A stretch of 64,000 bases of DNA from Actinacidiphila yanglinensis (GCF_900107965.1 NZ_FNVU01000005.1:186001-250000); one strand, 5' to 3'; shown: positions 30,937 through 40,807, counted from the stretch's first letter. Notes: generated from the letters alone by a model not told the origin. Numbers and translations are program-made.

Positions 30937-33444
30937 TCAGCGACCGAGCCGACCCCGGACCATACCGATCATCGCGGTCATCTCCTCGATTCTCATCCGC
31001 TTGGCCGCGACCACGAAGATCCCCAGCAGCAGTCCGCCCCCGACCACCAAGGCGGCCAGCGAGCCGACCGCCCCGCTGCCCAGTTCCTTGAGGATGACGA
31101 CCACGGCGATCCCGGCGATGCCGGCAGCGGGCACGCAGGCCCCCGTCAGCCGGGCGTACGTGCGCATCACCCGCTTGCCGTCCAGGTCGCCCTGCAGCCG
31201 CCCGCGCAGCCGCTTGGCGGCCACCCCGACGCCGACCGCGTAGGCCAGGCCGTAGGAGAAGGCCATGCCGACCACGGCCCAGCGCGACGGCAGGATGAGG
31301 AAGGAGACGACGGAGGCGATCCCGTTCACCGCGGCCACCACCACCGTGTTGTAGAAGGGGGTGCGGGTGTCCTCGAAGGCGTAGAAGCCGCGCAGGATCA
31401 CGTACTGGGCGGAGAACGGGATCAGCCCGACCCCGAAGGCCATCACGATGAAGCCGATGTTGCGGGCGGACTCCGCGCCGGTGCTGGCGTACAGCAGGCC
31501 GCACATGGGCACGCCCAGGGCCAGGAACGCGAACCCGGCCGGCACGATCGCCACCGCCGAGGTGCGCAGGCCGTAGGAGATGTCGTCGCGGACCGAGGTG
31601 ATGTCGCCGTCGGCGGCCGCCCTGGAGATCCGTGGCAGCACCGCCGCCATCACCGAGACGGTGATGATGGCCTGCGGCATCTGCCAGATCAGCAGGGCGT
31701 TGTTGTACGCCGTGATGCCCGTGCCCTGGTAGCCCGCCTTGTCGGCGTCGGCGCCCGCCCAGGTGGCGAGCTGCGTGACGACGATCAGGCCGGCCTGGTT
31801 GGCCAGCACGAAGAAGAACGTCCACTTCGCCAGCTTGGCGGTGTGGCCCAGTCCGTGGCCGCGCCAGTCGAAGCGCGGCCGGAACTTGAATCCCGCGTCC
31901 CGTAGGTACGGCAGCATCGACAGCGACTGCACCACCAGGCCGAGCAGGGTGCCGATGCCCAGCAGCCTGGTGCCCTCCGGGGTGATCGTGCTGGCGTCCA
32001 TCCGCGTGCTGCTGAAGGGGCCGTAGACCCAGATGAACATCAGGAAGGTGAAGATCACCACGATGTTGTTCAGCACCGGCGTCCACATCATGGCGCCGAA
32101 CCTGCCGCGGGCGTTGAGCACCTGGCCCATCACGACGTGCACGCCCATGAAGAAGATCGTCGGCAGGCAGTAGCGGGCGAAGGAGATCGCCACGTCGTAC
32201 GAGTCCGGGTTCTGCGCGATCTTCGGGGACATCAGCTTGACCAGCAGCGGCGCTCCGGCCACGGTGATCGCCACGATGCCGCCCAGCACCACCATGACGA
32301 CGGTCAGCAGCCGGTTGGCGTACGCCGAGCCGCCGTCCTCGTCGTTCTTCATGGCGCGGGCGAGCTGCGGGACGAAGACGGAGTTCAGGCCGCCGCCGAT
32401 GGTGAGGATGTAGATCATCGTGGGCAGCACGTTGGCGACGGCGTAGGAGTCGCCGAGCGTGGCCACACCGATCGCGGCGGCGATGACCAGGGTGCGCACG
32501 AAGCCGGTCACCCGGGAGACCAGGGTGCCCGCGGCCATGAGCGCGCTGGACTTGAGGATGTTGCCGGCCTTGCCGCCGGCGGCCGGCGGCGCGACGACCG
32601 GGATCTGCCCGGTGGCGTCACGCGGCGGCAGGCCGGTGCCGGTCGCCGGTCCGGCGCCCGGGCCCTGTTGCCCGGGCTGCGGGTAGGCCGGCGCGTAGCG
32701 CGGGTCGGCGTACCGCGGGTCCACGTAGCCGGCGCCCGCCACGGCGCCTTGGCCGTACTGCTGGGGGTCCGCCTGCTGCGGGTCCGCGTAGCCCTGCTCC
32801 ATGTACTGGTGGTCGCCCTGGTACGTCGTCGGCTGCCCGTAGGGCGTCTCCCCGTACGACGGATCCGCGTAGCCGGTGCCTTCGGGGCCCTGCGGATAGC
32901 CGTAGGGCTGCTGGTAGCCCGGCTGAGGCTGGTAGTAGCCCTGCTGTGGGTCCTGGGGCTGCTGGTACGGCTGCTGGTACTGCTGCGGGTAGCCGTAGGC
33001 CTGCTGCTGCGGATCCTGCTGGGGCGCGGGGTAGCCGCCCTGCTGTTGCTGTTGTTGCTGCTGGTCGCGGAAGAGGTGCTCGTACGAATCGAAGACCGGC
33101 AGGGCGCCGGTCTGGCCGAGGTCGTCCACGTAGAGCGAGGCGGGGTTGTCGCCGTACGTCATCTGCTGGTAGCTCGCGGGGGGCTGCTGCTGCTGCCATT
33201 GCTGCCCGCCGCCGTACTGCTGCGCCTGAGGCGGGTACGGCGCCTGGGGGTGCGCCGACTGGTCGTAGAACTGGCCGCCGGACGAGCCGGGCCCTTCCGG
33301 GCCCGGCTGGGGGTACTGCTGCGGGTACGGCTGCGGGTAGGCGTAGCCGTCCTGCGGATAGGGGTTGGGTGGCGCGTTGTGCTGCTCGGGCGAGGGAGGC
33401 ATCTGGCCCGCAGCGTCGCGATCACCGTCGTACGGCGCGTTCAT
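30937..33444 (-). CDS. murJ: lipid II flippase MurJ with long Gln/Pro-rich N-terminus
   Basis: The MOP-superfamily flippase that moves lipid II across the membrane for peptidoglycan synthesis. The 14-helix core begins near residue 296 (KSSALMAAGTLVSRVTGFVR) and is complete. The first 290 residues are a cytoplasmic low-complexity tail of Gln/Pro/Tyr repeats with an 8-residue poly-Gln run (128-135); no known domain is seen in it. The ATG has only a weak AAGGTGGGG-like ribosome-binding site. It lies between the DUF6049 gene (26 bases) and the pseudokinase, a conserved envelope cluster that probably forms one transcript. Confidence 0.96.
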   Translation of the reverse strand: MNAPYDGDRDAAGQMPPSPEQHNAPPNPYPQDGYAYPQPYPQQYPQPGPEGPGSSGGQFYDQSAHPQAPYPPQAQQYGGGQQWQQQQPPASYQQMTYGDNPASLYVDDLGQTGALPVFDSYEHLFRDQQQQQQQQGGYPAPQQDPQQQAYGYPQQYQQPYQQPQDPQQGYYQPQPGYQQPYGYPQGPEGTGYADPSYGETPYGQPTTYQGDHQYMEQGYADPQQADPQQYGQGAVAGAGYVDPRYADPRYAPAYPQPGQQGPGAGPATGTGLPPRDATGQIPVVAPPAAGGKAGNILKSSALMAAGTLVSRVTGFVRTLVIAAAIGVATLGDSYAVANVLPTMIYILTIGGGLNSVFVPQLARAMKNDEDGGSAYANRLLTVVMVVLGGIVAITVAGAPLLVKLMSPKIAQNPDSYDVAISFARYCLPTIFFMGVHVVMGQVLNARGRFGAMMWTPVLNNIVVIFTFLMFIWVYGPFSSTRMDASTITPEGTRLLGIGTLLGLVVQSLSMLPYLRDAGFKFRPRFDWRGHGLGHTAKLAKWTFFFVLANQAGLIVVTQLATWAGADADKAGYQGTGITAYNNALLIWQMPQAIITVSVMAAVLPRISRAAADGDITSVRDDISYGLRTSAVAIVPAGFAFLALGVPMCGLLYASTGAESARNIGFIVMAFGVGLIPFSAQYVILRGFYAFEDTRTPFYNTVVVAAVNGIASVVSFLILPSRWAVVGMAFSYGLAYAVGVGVAAKRLRGRLQGDLDGKRVMRTYARLTGACVPAAGIAGIAVVVILKELGSGAVGSLAALVVGGGLLLGIFVVAAKRMRIEEMTAMIGMVRGRLGR

Positions 33445-33470
33445 CAGTGCCCCACCTTATTGTCCGCTGG

Positions 33471-35816
33471 CTATCCGTCCACTTTCTCACCTGCCGGGGA
33501 CGGCTCTGTGCTGTCCTGGCCGGTGCGAGCGGCAGGGTCACCCGGGTGCTCGGGGCCGTCGCCGTCGTCGTCTCCGCTGCTCTCGCCGTCCGCTCCGCCG
33601 TTGCTGCCGCCCTCCGAGGCGGCATGGCGCTTTCGCTGTCGGTAGATGCGTACCCCGGCGAGCACCAGAAGCAGCAGTCCGGCCGCGATGATCAGCATCA
33701 CCAGGTCGGTGACGTTGGTGAGCTGGACCTTGAAGGCCACGGTGCTGCCGTACACCGCCCCGCTCTGGGTGTAGAGCTGCGCGGAGATCTGCGCCGGACC
33801 GTTGGCGGCCGCCGTGGTCTGGAACTTCAGGGTACGGGTATGGCCGCCGTCGATCGCGATCTGCTGCTCGGGGTTCTTGATCTTGAGCCGGATGTTGGAG
33901 TTGGAGCTGAGCCGCAGCATCAGGCCGGTGATGGGCTGGCCGAGCTCGTTCTTCACGGTGACCGGGATGGTGCCGCTGCGGCCGGAGAGCGTCAGATCGG
34001 ACTTGGGCAGGATGTGGACCGCTTCGATCAGGTCGGTGAGGTAGGTGCCGATGGAATTGCGGTACGCCTTCTCCCCGCTGTCGTCGCCGCGCCACCCGGT
34101 GGACGTCGCCCGCAGCATCGCGTTGCGGAACGGCACCGTCACCCGGTCCTTGATGGTGAGGATCACCACAAAGTCGTTGAGGCTCAGCTGCACCTGGTGC
34201 AGCTGCTGGAGGGCGTCGGCGGGCAGCTCCTGCTTGCGCAGCGACTTCGGGTAGGAGCTCGACGACGGGACCTTGCGGTTGGCCAGCGGGTCGGCCTTCG
34301 CCTTCGCCGCCGTGCCGTAGTCGACCGGCTCCACCCACTGGCTCGCGTCCGCCGCGCTGATCGCGCGGGCCATCGCCTTCGCCTGCGAGACGGTCGGGGT
34401 CCGCTGGGGCGCCACCACGATGGTGCGTTGCGTGTCGGGCGCCTGAAGGGTGATCAACAGGGTCTGCGCGAGATAGCTCTGGACGGCGAGGTTGGCGCCC
34501 TGCGGCTTGCTCATGTCGCCGTCGAAGGCCGTGGACAGCGTGGCGTCGGTGTTCACGGCGGTGGTGCCGTCGCCGATCGGGCGGGCCGAGGTCGGGGTGT
34601 AGTCGAGCGCCGCGTGCTCCTTGAGGGAGTCGTTGCGGGTGATGATCTGGTTCGCGCCGGAGGCCCGGGCCACCGACACCACGGACGAGTCGACGGCGCC
34701 GTCCGCCGGCCAGGCGACTCCGGTGGTGGACTGGACGCCGAGAATGAGGTCGACCGTGGTCTTGCCGAGCGCGGCGCCGGTCTTCACCAGGCTGACGTCG
34801 CTGGACAGTCCCTTGGCGTTGTGGGCGATCGAGGCGATGTCCGGGTCACCGAACGGCAGCGCCACCACCTGGTTCCCGCTGACCGCGGACTTGAGCGAGT
34901 TCAGCCACTGCTCGGCGACCGCCGATCCGGTGCCCTGCTTGGGGTGGTCGACGTCACCGCCGGGTCCGGCCACCCGGTAGGGCTTCGTCATCGCCTCGAC
35001 GGTGGCCAGCAGGTCGGGGTCGATGACCCACGTGATCGGGAGGTTGCGGCCGAGCTCGACCATCTGGGAGAGCCGGCCGCCGGGCTTGAGCTCCTTGACC
35101 AGATCGTCGTCGGTGAAGATCGGGCTCTGCTGGGAGGTGGTGTCGCCCCGCGGGTCGATGTGCGGGCGGTCGGTGATCGGCCAGAGGTTGCTGATCCGGG
35201 TCGCCTTCGCGGACTGGCCGTCGCCGTACCACGGCAGGAAGGTCCGCTTGATGCCGAGGACGTGGTCGGCCGTCTCCTGCGCGTTCTCGCCGTCCAGGGC
35301 GATGCCGAGCACGTACACACCCGGGGCGCCCAGGTAGAGGGCGCTCACCGGGATCTTTATGCTGAACGGCGCGCTGCTGCCGGGGGCGAGCGTCGGGATG
35401 TCGACCGGTTGGCCGCCGTTGAGGTCGCTGCCGTCGAGGGCGGGGTCGAAGTCGGTGCGCGTGGCCTCGCTCTCCATCGCGCTGCGGGTGCGCACCGCTC
35501 CGCTGGGCGGCACGTGGACGGCGATCCGTGCGTGGGTGATCTTCGACTTGCCGTTGTTCACCACGCTGCCGGTCACCGTGATCGTGCCGCCGGCGGTCGG
35601 GATGCGGGGTGAGAGGTCGTTGAGGGTCACCGCGGCCGTGTGCGACCCGGTGGCGGCCGTTGCGGCGAGTCCGGGGGCCGCCTGCGAGCTGGTGGCTCCC
35701 GTGGCCTGTAGCAGGCCCGTGAGGAGCGCAGCCCCGGCAAGGAGTGCTGTGCCCCGCAGCAGCCGTCGGCGCGGTGCCGTCGGAGCCCTACCGGCTGCCT
35801 GTGCCGCCTCGCCCAC
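33471..35816 (-). CDS. DUF6049 family secreted, membrane-anchored protein
   Basis: A 781-residue envelope protein of actinobacterial DUF6049, function unknown, conserved next to murJ. The GTG start gives a signal peptide with an RRRLLRG n-region and hydrophobic LLAGAALLTGLL. A large extracytoplasmic beta-rich region follows, then one C-terminal helix (MLIIAAGLLLLVLAGVRIY) and a basic/acidic cytoplasmic tail, giving a type I topology. An earlier in-frame ATG at 35963 is rejected: it gives an implausible 49-residue extension and would leave only 56 bases to divergent cca. It is the first gene of the leftward envelope operon ahead of murJ. Confidence 0.85.
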   Translation of the reverse strand: MGEAAQAAGRAPTAPRRRLLRGTALLAGAALLTGLLQATGATSSQAAPGLAATAATGSHTAAVTLNDLSPRIPTAGGTITVTGSVVNNGKSKITHARIAVHVPPSGAVRTRSAMESEATRTDFDPALDGSDLNGGQPVDIPTLAPGSSAPFSIKIPVSALYLGAPGVYVLGIALDGENAQETADHVLGIKRTFLPWYGDGQSAKATRISNLWPITDRPHIDPRGDTTSQQSPIFTDDDLVKELKPGGRLSQMVELGRNLPITWVIDPDLLATVEAMTKPYRVAGPGGDVDHPKQGTGSAVAEQWLNSLKSAVSGNQVVALPFGDPDIASIAHNAKGLSSDVSLVKTGAALGKTTVDLILGVQSTTGVAWPADGAVDSSVVSVARASGANQIITRNDSLKEHAALDYTPTSARPIGDGTTAVNTDATLSTAFDGDMSKPQGANLAVQSYLAQTLLITLQAPDTQRTIVVAPQRTPTVSQAKAMARAISAADASQWVEPVDYGTAAKAKADPLANRKVPSSSSYPKSLRKQELPADALQQLHQVQLSLNDFVVILTIKDRVTVPFRNAMLRATSTGWRGDDSGEKAYRNSIGTYLTDLIEAVHILPKSDLTLSGRSGTIPVTVKNELGQPITGLMLRLSSNSNIRLKIKNPEQQIAIDGGHTRTLKFQTTAAANGPAQISAQLYTQSGAVYGSTVAFKVQLTNVTDLVMLIIAAGLLLLVLAGVRIYRQRKRHAASEGGSNGGADGESSGDDDGDGPEHPGDPAARTGQDSTEPSPAGEKVDG

Positions 35817-36019
35817 GCGCTCGCCCGTCCCTCGTTCGTCGTCTGCCGGTGGTGCGCCACCGGTCGGTCGTCCGTTGCCTTGTGCGTCCTGCGGAAGTGC
35901 GTGCTGGCATGTTAACGATCGTCGCTGTAGTGAAGTGCTGCGCGTCCGCCACAGGTACGCCACAGCTGCCGCGAAACCTGTGCGCCAAGCCCCGCCCGCG
36001 CCCCGTACCCTTTGACGTT

Positions 36020-37465
36020 GTGCCGAACGCCAGCAATGCCGCCCAGACCCCGCAGGCCCACCACCGGATCGAGCCGGTGGCCGAAGACCTCGGTCGGCTG
36101 TTCAGTGCCGCCGGATTCAAGCTTGCCCTGGTCGGCGGCTCGGTCCGGGACACCCTGCTCGGCAGGCTCGGGCACGACCTGGACTTCACCACCGACGCCC
36201 GGCCCGAGCAGGTCCTGAAGATCCTGCGGCCGTGGGCGGACGCGGTATGGGAGGTCGGCATCGCCTTCGGTACGGTCGGCGCCCGCAAGGACGTGCCCGG
36301 CACCGGCGAGGAGGGGGCCAGGAGCTTCCAGGTCGAGGTGACCACTTACCGGTCCGAGGTCTACGACAGGACCTCGCGCAAGCCGGAGGTGTCCTACGGC
36401 GACACCATCGAGGAGGACCTGGTCCGCCGGGACTTCACGGTGAACGCGATGGCCGTGGCCCTGCCCGAGTCGGAGTTCGTGGACCCCTACGGCGGCCTGG
36501 ACGACCTGGCCGCCCGGGTGCTGCGCACTCCCGGCACCCCCGAGTCGTCGTTCTCCGACGACCCGCTGCGGATGATGCGGGCGGCCCGGTTCGCCGCGCA
36601 GCTCGAATTCGAGGTGGCGCCCGAAGTGGTCGCCGCGATGACGGCGATGGCCGACCGGATCACGATCGTGTCCGCCGAGCGGGTCCGGGACGAGGTGAAC
36701 AAGCTGCTGCTGTCCGACCATCCCCGCAAGGGCCTGCGCCTGCTGGTGGAGACCGGGCTCGCGGACCAGGTGCTGCCGGAGCTGTCGGCGCTGCGCCTGG
36801 AGCGGGATGAGCACTTCCGGCACAAGGACGTGTACGAGCACACCCTGACCGTGCTGGAGCAGGCGATCGACCTGGAGACGGACGGGCCCGACCTCGTACT
36901 GCGGCTGGCCGCGCTGCTGCACGACATCGGCAAGCCGCGCACCCGCCGGTTCGAGCCGGACGGCCGGGTCTCCTTCCACCATCACGAAGTGGTGGGCGCG
37001 AAGATGACCAAGAGCCGGATGGCGAAGCTCAAGTACTCCAACGACCTGGTGAAGGACGTCTCCCGGCTGGTCGAGCTGCATCTGCGCTTTCACGGCTACG
37101 GCAGTGGGGAGTGGACCGACTCGGCGGTCCGCCGCTATGTACGCGACGCCGGTCCGTTGCTGGAGCAGCTGCACAAGCTGACCCGTTCCGACTGCACGAC
37201 CCGCAACAAGCGCAAGGCGGCAGCGCTGTCCCGCACCTACGACAACCTCGAGACACGGATCGCCGAGCTCCAGGAGCAGGAGGAGCTGGACGCGATCCGC
37301 CCGGATCTGGACGGCAACCAGATCATGACGATCCTGGGAGTCCCGCCGGGGCCGGTGGTCGGGAAGGCTTACCAGCACCTGCTGGAGCTGCGGTTGGAGC
37401 ACGGCCCGCTCGGCGAGGACGCGGCCGTCGCCGCGCTCAAGGAGTGGTGGGCGGCGCAGAACTGA
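36020..37465 (+). CDS. cca: CCA tRNA nucleotidyltransferase
   Basis: Adds or repairs the 3'-terminal CCA of tRNAs, needed here because the two tRNA genes in the window do not encode CCA. The 481 residues have class II motif GGSVRDTLLGR, the catalytic LDFTTDA carboxylates, and an HD phosphohydrolase domain (LHDIGKPRTRRF) toward the C-terminus. The GTG start gives the family N-terminus VPNAS. No ribosome-binding site precedes it, and a TACCCT hexamer about 10 bases upstream suggests a leaderless transcript. Divergent from the DUF6049 gene; convergent with the MFS gene. Confidence 0.95.
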   Translation: MPNASNAAQTPQAHHRIEPVAEDLGRLFSAAGFKLALVGGSVRDTLLGRLGHDLDFTTDARPEQVLKILRPWADAVWEVGIAFGTVGARKDVPGTGEEGARSFQVEVTTYRSEVYDRTSRKPEVSYGDTIEEDLVRRDFTVNAMAVALPESEFVDPYGGLDDLAARVLRTPGTPESSFSDDPLRMMRAARFAAQLEFEVAPEVVAAMTAMADRITIVSAERVRDEVNKLLLSDHPRKGLRLLVETGLADQVLPELSALRLERDEHFRHKDVYEHTLTVLEQAIDLETDGPDLVLRLAALLHDIGKPRTRRFEPDGRVSFHHHEVVGAKMTKSRMAKLKYSNDLVKDVSRLVELHLRFHGYGSGEWTDSAVRRYVRDAGPLLEQLHKLTRSDCTTRNKRKAAALSRTYDNLETRIAELQEQEELDAIRPDLDGNQIMTILGVPPGPVVGKAYQHLLELRLEHGPLGEDAAVAALKEWWAAQN

Positions 37466-37479
37466 CCCGGGCGGTCGAT

Positions 37480-37493
37480 GTTCCACGTGGAAC
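37480..37493. other. parS: parS site between convergent genes
   Basis: GTTCCACGTGGAAC lies within a 28-bp perfect palindrome (37473-37500), 15 bases past the cca stop codon, between convergent cca and the MFS gene. Confidence 0.88.
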
Positions 37494-37517
37494 ATCGACC
37501 CTCGATCACTGCCGGGT

Positions 37518-38849
37518 TCAGCCGTTCTCCCCGACTTCCTGTACGTCCCGCGCCTCATGTTCCACGTGGAACATTGGCCGGCGATGTTCCACGTGGAACA
37601 TCGCGTAGGCCACCATCGCGTAGATCAGCGCGAGGGCGATCACCAGGCTCGACGAGCGGCCGTCCGACGGAAGGATCGCGGCGGCGACCGCAGCGGCGCC
37701 GACGAAGGCGACATTGAACGTCACGTCGTAGAGGGCGAACACCCGGCCGCGGTAGGTGTCGTCGACGTGGGTCTGGACGACCGTGTCGGTGGCGATCTTG
37801 GCGCCCTGGGTGGTGATTCCGAGGGCGAAGGCCGCCACCATCATCGGTGTCCTGGCGAACGGCAGCGCCAGGGGCGGCAGCAGCAGCGCGGATCCGGCCG
37901 AGCAACGGGTGATCCATCCGGTGGTGCCGAACCGGGTGGTGGCCCATGGCGTGATCATCGCGGCGATCAGGAAGCCGGCGGCCGACAGTCCCAGCGCGAG
38001 GCCGAGCAGGGCGAGTCCGGCGTTGCTGTCGGACGGGTCGGACCAGGCGTAGCGGCACAGCATCAGCAGGGTGACGGTCAGGGCGCCGTAGCAGAAGCGC
38101 ATCGCCGTCATCGCGGACAGCGCGTGTCGGGCGGCCGGCCGCTGCCCGAGGTGGCGCAGGCCGTCGGCGAGTCCGCGGGCGGTGCCGAGGAGTTCGGCGC
38201 GGACCTGGGCCCGTCCCGGACGGAGGTCCGGGCCGAGCAGGTCGCGGCCGAGGGTCAGCGCCGACAGGCCGGCGCACAGGTAGAGCCCGGCGGCGAGCAG
38301 TACGGTGGCCGCGTCCGCGCCGGCGCCCGCGGTGTGGAAGAGGTGCACGACGAACGCGGCGCCGCCGCCCACCGTCGCGGCCAGCGTGCCCGCGGTCGGG
38401 GACAGGGAGTTCGCCGTCACCAGCCGCTCGCCGTCCACCACCCGAGGCAGCGCCGCGGACAGCCCGGCGAGCACGAACCGGTTGACGCCGGTCACCGACA
38501 GCGCGGAGAGGTAGAAGAGCCAGTCCGGCACGTGCAGCAGGATCAGCCCGGCCGTGCCGCAGGAGAGCACCGCCCGCAGCACGTTGCAGGAGACCAGCAC
38601 CTGGCGCCGGCGCCAGCGGTCGAGGAGTACTCCGGTGAACGGGCCGAGCAACGAGTAGGGCAGCAGCAGCACGGCCATCGCCGAGGCGACCGCCCCGGGT
38701 GATGCCTGCTTCTCCGGCGAGAACACCACGTACGCGGCGAGGGCGACCTGGAAGACGCCGTCGGAGAGTTGCGACAGCAGCCGTACCGTCAGCAGCCGCC
38801 GGAAGTCCGGCAGTCGCAGCAGCACCCGGAGGTCACGCAGAACACCCAT
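37518..38849 (-). CDS. MFS transporter with parS-encoded C-terminus
   Basis: A major-facilitator exporter of about 443 residues with 10-12 predicted membrane helices; the substrate is unknown. The family-type N-terminal half contains LSQLSDGVFQVALAAYVVF and the loop LLDRWRRRQ (motif-A-like). The C-terminus has a striking cytoplasmic tail, A-M-F-H-V-E-H-R-R-P-M-F-H-V-E-H, in which each M-F-H-V-E-H (residues 417-422 and 426-431) is the translation of a parS site. The ATG start is preferred over a GTG two codons upstream because an AGGG element fits its spacing. It is conserved next to cca in Streptomyces. Confidence 0.9.
   Translation of the reverse strand: MGVLRDLRVLLRLPDFRRLLTVRLLSQLSDGVFQVALAAYVVFSPEKQASPGAVASAMAVLLLPYSLLGPFTGVLLDRWRRRQVLVSCNVLRAVLSCGTAGLILLHVPDWLFYLSALSVTGVNRFVLAGLSAALPRVVDGERLVTANSLSPTAGTLAATVGGGAAFVVHLFHTAGAGADAATVLLAAGLYLCAGLSALTLGRDLLGPDLRPGRAQVRAELLGTARGLADGLRHLGQRPAARHALSAMTAMRFCYGALTVTLLMLCRYAWSDPSDSNAGLALLGLALGLSAAGFLIAAMITPWATTRFGTTGWITRCSAGSALLLPPLALPFARTPMMVAAFALGITTQGAKIATDTVVQTHVDDTYRGRVFALYDVTFNVAFVGAAAVAAAILPSDGRSSSLVIALALIYAMVAYAMFHVEHRRPMFHVEHEARDVQEVGENG
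37559..37572. other. parS: parS site (intragenic)
   Basis: GTTCCACGTGGAAC within the 3' end of the MFS gene, translated M-F-H-V-E-H. Confidence 0.88.
37586..37599. other. parS: parS site (intragenic)
   Basis: GTTCCACGTGGAAC extended to a 22-bp palindrome, 27 bp from its neighbour, translated M-F-H-V-E-H. Three sites fall within 120 bp here. Confidence 0.88.
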
Positions 38850-38871
38850 GTGCACACCCTCACACGACGAA

Positions 38872-38902
38872 CAGGGCCCCGGGCATGCGCCCCGGGGCCC
38901 TG
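38872..38902 (-). terminator. terminator after ino1
   Basis: A 12-bp stem (CAGGGCCCCGGG and complement) with a 7-base loop lies downstream of the inositol-phosphate synthase gene and upstream of the MFS start. Confidence 0.8.
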
Positions 38903-38990
38903 CTCAGTCGATCGGGTCCGTCGACCGACGGTCACATCGTCGGTCCGCCGGCCGCCGCGCTCACTGCTCGGCGGCCGCCGTGCGGAGGGA

Positions 38991-40073
38991 TCAGCGCTCG
39001 ACGTCGCCGCGGATGAACTTCTCGACGTTCTCGCGGGCCTGGTCGTCGAAGTACTGCACCGGCGGGGACTTCATGAAGTACGAGGACGCCGACAGGATCG
39101 GGCCACCGATCCCGCGGTCCTTGGCGATCTTCGCCGCTCGCACCGCGTCGATGATGACGCCGGCCGAGTTCGGGGAGTCCCAGACCTCGAGCTTGTACTC
39201 CAGGTTCAGCGGGACGTCGCCGAACGCGCGGCCCTCAAGGCGGACGTACGCCCACTTGCGGTCGTCGAGCCACTGGACGTAGTCGGACGGGCCGATGTGG
39301 ACGTTCTTGGCGCCGAGGTCACGGTCGGGGATCTGCGAGGTGACGGCCTGCGTCTTGGAGATCTTCTTGGACTCCAGCCGCTCCCGCTCCAGCATGTTCT
39401 TGAAGTCCATGTTGCCGCCGACGTTGAGCTGCATGGTGCGCTCCAGCACCACACCGCGGTCCTCGAAGAGCTTCGCCAGCACGCGGTGCGTGATGGTGGC
39501 GCCCACCTGGGACTTGATGTCGTCACCGACGATCGGCACGCCGGCCTCGGTGAACTTGTCCGCCCACTCCTTGGTGCCCGCGATGAAGACCGGCAGCGCG
39601 TTGACGAAGGCGACCTTGGCGTCGATGGCGCACTGGGCGTAGAACTTCGCGGCGTTCTCGGAGCCGACCGGCAGGTAGCAGACCAGAACGTCGATCTTGC
39701 GGTCCTTGAGGATCTGGACGACGTCGACCGGGGCCTCGTCGGACTCCTCGATGGTCTCGCGGTAGTACTTGCCGAGGCCGTCCAGGGTGTGGCCGCGCTG
39801 GACCGTCACACCGGTCTGCGGGACGTCGGTGATCTTGATGGTGTTGTTCTCGCTGGCCCCGATGGCGTCGGCGAGGTCGAGACCGACCTTCTTCGCGTCG
39901 ACATCGAAGGCGGCCACGAACTCGACGTCGCGCACGTGGTACTCACCGAACTGCACGTGCATGAGACCAGGCACCTTGCTGTCCGGGTCGGCGTCCTTGT
40001 AGTACTCGACACCCTGCACCAGCGACGTGGCGCAGTTGCCCACGCCAACGATGGCTACGCGGACCGAACCCAT
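38991..40073 (-). CDS. ino1: inositol-3-phosphate synthase
   Basis: Converts glucose 6-phosphate to 1L-myo-inositol 1-phosphate (NAD-dependent), supplying inositol for phosphatidylinositol and mycothiol in actinobacteria. The 360 residues have Rossmann motif [17 protein letters not shown], catalytic-loop region [17 protein letters not shown], and the [12 protein letters not shown]-terminus. An AAGGAG ribosome-binding site eight bases before the ATG decides the start, nine codons inside the open frame. It is the second gene after padR, 72 bases apart, so both probably come from one promoter repressed by PadR. The short bacterial form is full length. Confidence 0.97.
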   Translation of the reverse strand: MGSVRVAIVGVGNCATSLVQGVEYYKDADPDSKVPGLMHVQFGEYHVRDVEFVAAFDVDAKKVGLDLADAIGASENNTIKITDVPQTGVTVQRGHTLDGLGKYYRETIEESDEAPVDVVQILKDRKIDVLVCYLPVGSENAAKFYAQCAIDAKVAFVNALPVFIAGTKEWADKFTEAGVPIVGDDIKSQVGATITHRVLAKLFEDRGVVLERTMQLNVGGNMDFKNMLERERLESKKISKTQAVTSQIPDRDLGAKNVHIGPSDYVQWLDDRKWAYVRLEGRAFGDVPLNLEYKLEVWDSPNSAGVIIDAVRAAKIAKDRGIGGPILSASSYFMKSPPVQYFDDQARENVEKFIRGDVER

Positions 40074-40145
40074 ACCGGTTGCTCCTTGTGAAATAGTCAC
40101 GCGGTTCCCCGATCCCGGGTCGGCCGCCGTTCTCTTGGTTGTTGT

Positions 40146-40736
40146 CTAGTCGTCCCGCTCGGCGGTCGGACGCTCCACGCGTCCGGCCCGCTCGGTCTCG
40201 ATCAGCTCGTTGAGCCACCGGACCTCGCGCTCCACCGATTCCATGCCGTGCCGCTGCAACTCGAGCGTGTAGTCGTCGAGCCGCTCGCGGGTGCGCGCCA
40301 GTGACCCGCGCATCTTCTCCAGTCGCTCCTCCAGGCGGCTGCGCCGCCCTTCGAGAACGCGCATCCGGACGTCCTTCGACGTCTGACCGAAGAAGGCGAA
40401 GCGGGCGGCGAAGTGCTCGTCCTCCCAGGCGTCGGGGCCGGAGTGGGCGAGCAGCTCCTCGAAGTGCTCCTTGCCCGCAGCCGTCAGCCGGTAGACGATC
40501 TTCGCCCGGCGGCCGGCGAGGGGCGTGGCCAGCGGGTCGCTGTCCAGCGCCGATTCCTCGATCAACCACCCCTGGGTGACCAGCGTCTTCAGGCACGGGT
40601 ACAACGTGCCGTAACTGAAGGCGCGGAACACCCCGAGCGAGGTGTTGAGCCGCTTGCGCAGCTCGTAGCCGTGCATCGGGGACTCACGCAGCAGACCGAG
40701 AACCGCGAACTCGAGGATTCCGGAGCGCTTGCTCAA
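40146..40736 (-). CDS. PadR-family transcriptional regulator
   Basis: A 196-residue PadR repressor. Winged helix (about 5-85): SGILEFAVLGLLRESPMHGYELRKRL and the wing region SYGTLYPCLKTL, followed by a long helical dimerisation region with coiled-coil character (about 105-180), typical of PadR-s1. A TTG start is used, with GAGGGGACGAGGGA before it. A perfect 10-bp inverted repeat of the PadR type sits 49 bases upstream. Co-directional with ino1, which it may control. Effector unknown. Confidence 0.92.
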   Translation of the reverse strand: MSKRSGILEFAVLGLLRESPMHGYELRKRLNTSLGVFRAFSYGTLYPCLKTLVTQGWLIEESALDSDPLATPLAGRRAKIVYRLTAAGKEHFEELLAHSGPDAWEDEHFAARFAFFGQTSKDVRMRVLEGRRSRLEERLEKMRGSLARTRERLDDYTLELQRHGMESVEREVRWLNELIETERAGRVERPTAERDD

Positions 40737-40784
40737 TCCCTCGTCCCCTCGTATCCCGTCGTCTGTGCCGCGTGTGTGTCAGCC

Positions 40785-40807
40785 CGATGTATCGAGCCGA
40801 TACATCG
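40785..40807. promoter_or_regulatory. PadR operator
   Basis: CGATGTATCG, spacer AGC, CGATACATCG: a perfect 10-bp inverted repeat containing the ATGT...ACAT pattern of PadR sites. It lies 49 bases upstream of padR, in the gap shared with the divergent PBP gene, so it could control both. Confidence 0.75.
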
